From NCBI RefSeq assembly GCF_000003815.2, contig NC_049995.1, positions 5,136,183 through 5,172,728 of the forward strand: DNA of 36,546 bases. Reading direction: 5' to 3'. The notes beneath the pieces were generated by a model, which saw only the letters and a program-made list of their open reading frames with translations, was not told the DNA's origin and made no database searches. Both the position numbers and the translations under genes were made by a program. This document shows, piece after piece, positions 1-36,546 of this stretch (position 1 is the first letter of the stretch; each line of letters starts with the position of its first letter). Source of the DNA: Branchiostoma floridae (taxonomy: Eukaryota; Chordata; Leptocardii; Amphioxiformes; Branchiostomatidae).

Positions 1-1070
1 CATGTCAGTTTTGTATTCTCTAGAAACACTTGTTGTCAAGACTGTCTCCAGGACCCATCCCTCCATCCAATGATGGAAATATACATATTACTTGTTGGGA
101 CAGACAAAAATGTTACCCCGTCAGTCAAAAAATCTGAACTTCATGACATGAAATTGATGAAAAAAGTATTTTTTGTAAACTTGAAAATAAAATTTTAGAA
201 ATTTTTGTTGTTAAAACTGTATAAAAACAAAAATTAATGTTGCTCCCAAACACTAATAGTCGCACAACTATATGCTGCCTTCAGTGTATCCACTTCATTA
301 TAACACAATCATTATGATAATTTATTGCAGTGATATAAAAGTGCTGTCATGGCAGCCTTGAGGGTGACGTAGGAAGTTCTGGGTATTTGAGGACAAGGGT
401 GTTGTCAATGCTTACAATTGCTCAGTATAGTACATAAATCATCAGATAGTGAAAACCTCATTCCGGAGTGCAGCAAATTGCAAAGATTTTGCGTCTCCTT
501 AGATTTTGAAAAAAAAAACAAAAAAAACAGCAACATTGAAATTTAGAAAAGTGTGTTTAATTTACAAGGTTTTTCATCATTTGTAAGTTCTTAAAATTAC
601 AGTTTTTCACATCAGTCAAACAACTTACTTCCCTTTCCTTGTTATCATATCATTGGTAGTTCCTTTATTCCTGTCATCATAATGATCACTAGGCAAATGT
701 CCTTTTGTCAGAAACACTTTAAATTCAAGGAAGCTCGCTCAAATGGAAATGAACATAAAGATGTGGGGGTTCATAGGCCAAGCCAGGGCATGCAATTATA
801 CCGTATATCATTAGCTGTCAGTTTGGGTGTTGGGAAGCCTTTGGTGTCAGCTGTTGCATGATTAATGACTGCAGTAGCGGCACAATTCCCTTGTGGACCT
901 TTGCACTGTGTGTTGCCAATCTGGCCAGTTTTATGCTGAGGGATTTAAAACGAGTCTTCGTAGCTTGAAGTGTTGTCTGACAGAAACCAACATCCGGTGT
1001 CTTGCTCTTTTATTCATTCGGACAAAAGCTCTAACTTCTGTGTGTAAGCCTCAGGCTTTGTGGCTTGTGC
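1..1070. other. Upstream flank, no gene recognised
   Basis: AT-rich DNA with A-runs near 511-530 and no convincing coding exon. No sign of another gene end is visible. Open frames here are short and have no recognisable domain. Confidence 0.5.
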
Positions 1071-1074
1071 CGGT

Positions 1075-1210
1075 TTGGTTACCACGGCGACGCCGCGGTG
1101 TGACGTATACACCTGTACGCTCTGCCCACCTGCCAGTTGGGGTATACACACGACACCCGAGTGGCTCCCCACCGCGACCTAACAACACCGACCGATGTCT
1201 CAACCCTCTC
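1075..1210 (+). promoter_or_regulatory. CpG-rich candidate promoter/5' UTR of DYRK4 distal first exon
   Basis: CpG dinucleotides are clustered here (several within 1081-1105 and again at 1149-1193) while the flanks are nearly CpG-free. The block holds GTTACCACGGCGAC at 1078-1091, resembling an RFX X-box (GTTRCC-N2-GGYAAC), and a TGACGTA half-CRE near 1100. No TATA box is obvious. Position about 170-300 bp before the ATG fits a promoter or 5' UTR. The role is inference. Confidence 0.4.
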
Positions 1211-1377
1211 TTGTTTCACCCCCATTCACCTGCCTGCCACTGCACTGAAAAGTACTTAGCATTGTTAGACAGTAAACGATTGCTGGCACCTCGGCTGGAA
1301 GGAGCGCTCTCTCCCTTTGTTTCCTTGTGGTAGTTCTTCAAGACTCCTAATCCTCTTGGGAGTTTAAGGAACTGCAC

Positions 1378-32472
<31,095 letters not shown>

Positions 32473-33058
32473 CACTTTCTGTGACAACTTGTAAATAGAA
32501 ATGTTTTAAAGGTGTAAGATATTATGTCTCAGTCAAAAAGGACACGAAACTTCATGTAAAATGTTATAAAAAGTTTCTACCTATCTGCCTAGTCCCTTGA
32601 CCTCTAGGTCATTTAGGGGGCAAGGTAGCCATTCCCTTATTGGTTTTATTCCAGCCAAATTGAAACTTTAAACTTTACACAAAAGTTAAAGAAAATCTAG
32701 TCTTTTGATTATACAGAACTCAGCTTTAACTTCACAATTTAGCAGTAACTGGTCTCCTCAAGAATTATTGCTGTAGTTTTATTATTATTTATTCTTTTTT
32801 GTTAAAAACAAAGAAAACTTAACACAGTTTTAACACAAACTAAAGTCTACCACATGACAAATGAGGTTATAACCTCTTTGACTTGACTGAGACATTTACC
32901 ATTTTTAAGATGCAATTTGAGGAAAAAAAGGTTTTAGTTTTGTTTTTATCACATGCACAACTGCTGCTATGTTCTACTGGTCTATGCAACTTGACCAATT
33001 GTCCACTTGTAGATGCTGAGATTTTAGCATTCTATTTATAATCAGAAATGTGCGTGAC

Positions 33059-33066
33059 TGTACATA
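33059..33066 (+). promoter_or_regulatory. Pumilio-type motif TGTACATA in 3' UTR
   Basis: Matches UGUANAUA, the Pumilio consensus. Confidence 0.4.
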
Positions 33067-33666
33067 TGCATGAGAACAATCTTATGCTGTATATCAAAAC
33101 CTGTCTTTCTTTTTTGCCTTAAATTTTCTTGCTTGAAGCAACTTCTTGCCAAACAAAAAAAATTGATCCCTCCAAACAGTATACAGTATATCCGTCCTAT
33201 AATTCAATATTTTATCCTGTATACTCAGATATGACTTGTTCCGTCCTAGATAGGTCTATTGTAGTTCTTTATATGAACTAATAACTTTTTGTAATGAAAC
33301 AGTACTACATTGTATTAGATTAGTCCTTTCATCTACGTGATTTCGTACAACTTTACTGTAAAAAGTCTGACAAATGCTGCTAAACAAAAGTGCACAATGT
33401 ATGACATAAGTATGATGATAAATCAAAGTATTGTCAAAAATAGTTCTGGCAATATAGACATATGTTTCACATTTTTTGCAGTAGGAAGAATTAGATACTG
33501 TTTCAGACTATTTATAACCTTGATATAATTGTAAATTTCACTTATAGGACAGCATATTCCTTTATGAATATGCTTCGCAGTAGCAATATATTATTACTTG
33601 CAGTTGAACAGCACTTTGTAATGTTGTAATGTTTAATACTTGTGTGAGTGTTCTGAATTTTTACAA

Positions 33667-33674
33667 TGTATATA
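33667..33674 (+). promoter_or_regulatory. Pumilio-type motif TGTATATA in 3' UTR
   Basis: Second UGUANAUA match in the same 3' UTR. Confidence 0.4.
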
Positions 33675-34285
33675 GTAGTATTGTTGTATAGAGAGAGTTG
33701 ATAACAACCCCACTATTATTCATAAACTGATGCAGTCCTATTATAGTGGGAATTTTCTGACTTTGCACAAGATTTTGCACAACTTGTTCAGTATTTGTGC
33801 AATAGGAACAGATACATTGACTAAGTACCAGTTTTCTTTTCTTAGATATATTCAAGCCTAGAGATTCCTTTGAAGTTTGTAATTGACAAGCAAAACATAC
33901 AACCAGGCAATACTTGGACACAAACTATAGGTTTCAATTATTACTTATTACTAGTATTATTCAATTATTCAATATCTAGTTCTTGCTTCATGGTAAAGAC
34001 TAAAATGCAGAATCTTTTGCAAACAAATGATTAAGATTATTCCGAAATGCTTGTCAGTACATATTAATAGCCTAAGGCCAAGTAATGGGCGTTATTGGAT
34101 TCCTCTACTTTTCACTTTTCAAAAACATACCAACCATATTATATTTCATTGCTGTTGTTTGTTGCAGCACCATGTAATGATTACTTGTTGTATCAATGTA
34201 TACTATGTGTTGGCGAGATTCCGTCCTTAAAAAAGTTTGTTTCAAACATACCGTCCATTGGTTTGTAAACATTCCGTCCGTCAGT

Positions 34286-34500
34286 TTGAACCATTCTGTC
34301 CAATAATGTGCCTTGTTACTCTAACCGTCCATTGGAAGAAAACTGAATAGCCGAACAAACCATTCTGTCCATTAGTGTACACTGTTAACTCTATCCGTCT
34401 ATTGGAAGAAAACTGAATAGCCGAACCAACTATTCTGTCCATTAAGTGTATATTGTTAACTCTATCCGTCCATTGGAAGAAAACTGAATAGCCAAACAAA
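34286..34500. repeat. 70/71-bp tandem array in the 3' UTR
   Basis: ATTGGAAGAAAACTGAATAG occurs at 34331, 34401 and 34472, with CATTCTGTCC and GTTAACTCTATCCGTC between. A partial fourth unit without the ATTGGAAG block precedes at 34286. CCGTCC motifs continue upstream to 34220. A 72-codon minus-strand open frame over it is a by-product of the repeat. Confidence 0.92.
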
Positions 34501-34684
34501 TTCTATGAAATGTTATATCTGAGACTTGGAAATATGATCCAACCACCGTCATATTGGTTTTAAATGTCTACCAAAAATCATCCACTTTTTGTAGAAATGG
34601 CTTCCCCATTTTAAAATCCATGACAAATTATTTGTGAAGTTTTGCCTGCTAAAGGTTGCCAGTATTTGTACTTAAGGTTGAAAA

Positions 34685-34692
34685 TGTACATA
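34685..34692 (+). promoter_or_regulatory. Pumilio-type motif TGTACATA in 3' UTR
   Basis: Third UGUANAUA match, about 330 nt before the poly(A) signal. Confidence 0.4.
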
Positions 34693-35001
34693 ATGAACAA
34701 TTTTAGTTGAAAAGATAGATGTGTTTTAGAATTAAGGACAGTGTTAGGGGTTTTGCTGTTAACACACAACTTGTATGCTTTGGTATATGACAAAATATAT
34801 TTTACAAACTTGCATTATCACATCCCCTCAAAAACACATTATGTTTTGTAATCTGGTACTATAAATAGTATATAATGTATGTCTTCATATGTTTGTACAG
34901 ACTCTGCATCTACAATGTACATCCACATTGAACTTGTACAAAACTATGTACTGTTTCATGAGTTCTGACCTACATACAGACACCCTGTTATGGTAAAAGG
35001 C

Positions 35002-35007
35002 AATAAA
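35002..35007 (+). terminator. DYRK4 poly(A) signal AATAAA
   Basis: The canonical hexamer, followed after about 25-35 nt by a GT-rich stretch (TGGTCTGATGTCT). Cleavage would fall near 35020-35030. Confidence 0.65.
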
Positions 35008-35093
35008 ATGTAGAATTTCTTGGAAACGTCTGGTCTGATGTCTAAATCCTTTTACATTATCCTAGAATGATCAACCAGAGTGATAGTTTTTTT

Positions 35094-35099
35094 TTTATT
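35094..35099 (-). terminator. Candidate poly(A) signal of the minus-strand gene
   Basis: AATAAA on the minus strand. It lies some 110 nt beyond the duplicate exon and 890 nt beyond the stop at 35984. ATTAAA variants on the same strand at 35394-35399 and 35919-35924 are nearer alternatives. Confidence 0.4.
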
Positions 35100-35205
35100 A
35101 GAACGGACAATTAGCTTATTTTCTGATATCAACACAAACAAACAAAAGTGCGGTCTAAAAAGCAATGATGATACATCATCACTGATTTGGAATCTCTTGC
35201 ATATC

Positions 35206-35340
35206 TTACATTTTAGTGACAATAATCCCATGAGCAATGACAATAATCAACTGGCAAACGATGTAATGTGGACTGCCGCGGTCAGACCATGCCCATGTAT
35301 TTTGCTTCCATTCTACTAGGACAAGGTGGCACTCTTGTAC
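35206..35340 (-). pseudogene. Diverged duplicate of the minus-strand gene's terminal exon
   Basis: The minus-strand frame reads DRGSPHYIVCQLIIVIAHGI then IVTKM and stops at 35206-35208. The real terminal exon reads YRGGPRYIVCQLKASGIVVT then KM and a stop. The match continues a little into the 3' flank (ATGTAAGATATGCAAGAGAT versus ATGTAAAATAGGCAATAAGA). Differences in the shared block are mostly third-position (GGC/GGA, ATC/ATT, GTT/GTG) and the frame is open for about 60 codons, so it may be a usable alternative last exon, not a dead copy. The expected acceptor is not clear; possible AGs are near 35328-35338. Confidence 0.6.
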
Positions 35341-35983
35341 TAGAATAGCCGCAAAATACACGAAATCATCATCATCACACGGAATAGAAATGTTTTAATT
35401 GAGAACAAAGAAACTTTTAGTCACGTCTATGCAAAAAAAACCCACAAAACTGAAATAGATTTACATTTATGTACTCCTATACAAAAAGTACATTCAGAAC
35501 AAAAACCACTGATAACATGTATCTAGAAACTACCACGACATATCGTAATACCCATTAACGTCAAACATCAAGTTGGCTTAAGTCAGCCCTCAATTAAGTT
35601 ACAATATTTCTGTCTTGACAAACCACTGTATTTTGCTTTGAGTACAAGGTACAATCCATAGAAACTTGATGTTGACAAGATCAACAGCTGACATAGCATA
35701 TGCTAATGACTATCTTATTTGCCTAATCAAAAGAAACCGTTAAAATATGTCATTCATAAAGGTTAACATCATTTGGCGAATGTATAGGGTCGTGGAACCC
35801 TCACGGTAGCGGAACACTCGTCGATTACGGCTCAAGAGACTCTATTTGGTTTAAATTGTCTTTATACTTACAAGTGGACTCTAGTCTGAGTGGATTTCAC
35901 TATAAAAGAAAGAATTACTTTAATTTTTATATATCCTCAAAAACGGTGGTAGAAGTCATCGATATGAAATCTTATTGCCTATT

Positions 35984-36103
35984 TTACATTTTAGTGACAA
36001 CTATCCCAGAAGCTTTCAACTGGCACACAATGTAACGTGGACCTCCGCGATAAGACCGTGTGCCCTTGGCTTGATCGATCTTAAGTTCAAAACACCGATA
36101 AAC
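35984..36103 (-). CDS. Terminal coding exon of unrecognised minus-strand gene
   Basis: Acceptor CTCGCAG on the minus strand, then 39 codons, VYRCFELKIDQAKGTRSYRG and GPRYIVCQLKASGIVVTKM, and TAA at 35984-35986. Phase 0 matches the upstream exon. The conserved-looking block YIVCQL is repeated in the duplicate at 35206. I do not recognise the family and give no function. The gene is convergent with DYRK4. Confidence 0.8.
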   Translation of the reverse strand, partial: VYRCFELKIDQAKGTRSYRGGPRYIVCQLKASGIVVTKM

Positions 36104-36487
36104 CTGCGAGAACGAAAAGATAAAATTGTTAAACGTTAAACGTTGGCGTCAACGCTGTCAAGTAATAAATGAGAGAATATTTGAACAACTCTAGAATAGT
36201 ACAATGTAAACTCATTGTAGTTGCGCAGACTTTTTATGTAGCTTCACACTTAAAAATAAAATATGTTAAAGTTCATAAGACATAGTTAAGTACGGCTCTC
36301 ATTGTAGCGTAAAGGCAATTACAAATGCAAGATTTTTCACCCCAAGCAGTATTGGAGCATTAAAAGTAGAAATATTCTGGATATTGACATTAACATCACC
36401 ACTAGCTCTGAGCTTTAGGTGGTAAGGGGATGTATTGTTTGTCAAATCTTTAGATTTGACTACGACCGTACAAAATCAAAGCCATAC
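36104..36487 (-). other. Last intron of the minus-strand gene
   Basis: 384-bp phase-0 intron from donor GTATGG to acceptor CTCGCAG, read on the minus strand. Nothing else recognised. Confidence 0.75.
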
Positions 36488-36546
36488 CTTGTCCAGGTTC
36501 CGCAGCAGGGTAACATCATCGTCATTGTCGCCTATGTTGACCTCCC
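36488..36546 (-). CDS. Penultimate exon of minus-strand gene (cut by window edge)
   Basis: Minus-strand reading gives EVNIGDNDDDVTLLRNLDK ending before donor GTATGG. It is acidic at first and then helical in character. The exon continues past the window. GC content is higher than in the adjacent intron. Product not recognised. Confidence 0.75.

Larger units (their letters stand above)
32473..35028 (+). other. DYRK4: DYRK4 3' untranslated region
   Basis: About 2.55 kb from the stop to the first AATAAA on this strand (35002-35007). AT-rich with no further coding exon. It contains the 70-bp array and three UGUANAUA motifs listed separately. The 3' end is an inference from the signal. Confidence 0.65.

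Noticed and set aside
893-1333. 146-codon open frame on the plus strand
   Set aside because: No recognisable domain; it crosses the CpG-rich candidate promoter, where stop codons are rarer. At most an upstream ORF in a 5' UTR.
34281-34499. 72-codon minus-strand frame with an internal peptide repeat
   Set aside because: The peptide repeat only reflects the 70-bp DNA array in the 3' UTR.
36488-36546. Assigning the minus-strand gene to a neighbour of human DYRK4 (such as C12orf4 or NDUFA9) by synteny
   Set aside because: The visible residues do not let me confirm any of these, and gene order need not be conserved.

Overview
This is eukaryotic (metazoan) genomic DNA, AT-rich, with GT-AG introns, many short interspersed repeats and no prokaryote-style gene packing. 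The window is dominated by one plus-strand gene of about 34 kb. Its spliced product is a class II DYRK kinase, and the residues match vertebrate DYRK4 best: [20 protein letters not shown] in the kinase domain, RNKKRFHHQAL, FELLG-NLYEL, and a C-terminus ending PPLV. The closeness to vertebrate DYRK4, together with tRNA-derived SINEs and many small foldback elements, suggests an invertebrate deuterostome. An amphioxus (Branchiostoma) is my best guess; the species is inference, not proven.

Layout. 1-1377: upstream region with a small CpG-rich cluster at 1078-1210 (candidate promoter/5' UTR). 1378-1434: candidate first coding exon. 1435-20697: a 19 kb first intron filled with local duplications, tandem repeats, MITE-like elements and SINE heads. 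It also holds a second first exon at 19811-19840 and a weaker third candidate at 5173-5208. 20698-32472: thirteen shared coding exons. The first two encode a disordered N-terminal leader, the next the DYRK NAPA region and DH box, then eight give the kinase domain (YTY activation loop included), and the last ones the acidic/Ser-Thr-rich tail. The splice phases match at every junction; the spliced product is 641 aa from the 1378 start, or 632/629 aa from the 19811 start. 32473 to about 35028: a 2.5 kb 3' UTR ending at AATAAA 35002, carrying a 70-bp tandem array and three Pumilio-type motifs.

35030-36546: the 3' end of a second gene on the minus strand, tail-to-tail with DYRK4. Its last two exons are visible (36488-36546, cut by the window edge, and 35984-36103). 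I do not recognise the protein. A diverged second copy of its terminal exon lies downstream at about 35206-35340, still open in frame, with the conserved end of the protein and the same stop position.

The most interesting points are: alternative first exons that all end in phase 0 before the same second exon; tandem in-frame splice donors 9 bp apart; the duplicated terminal exon of the minus-strand gene; a 200-bp tetranucleotide microsatellite starting at a kinase-exon splice donor; a cluster of CAGCACTGG hairpins in a late intron; and several non-autonomous DNA elements with visible inverted repeats and target duplications.
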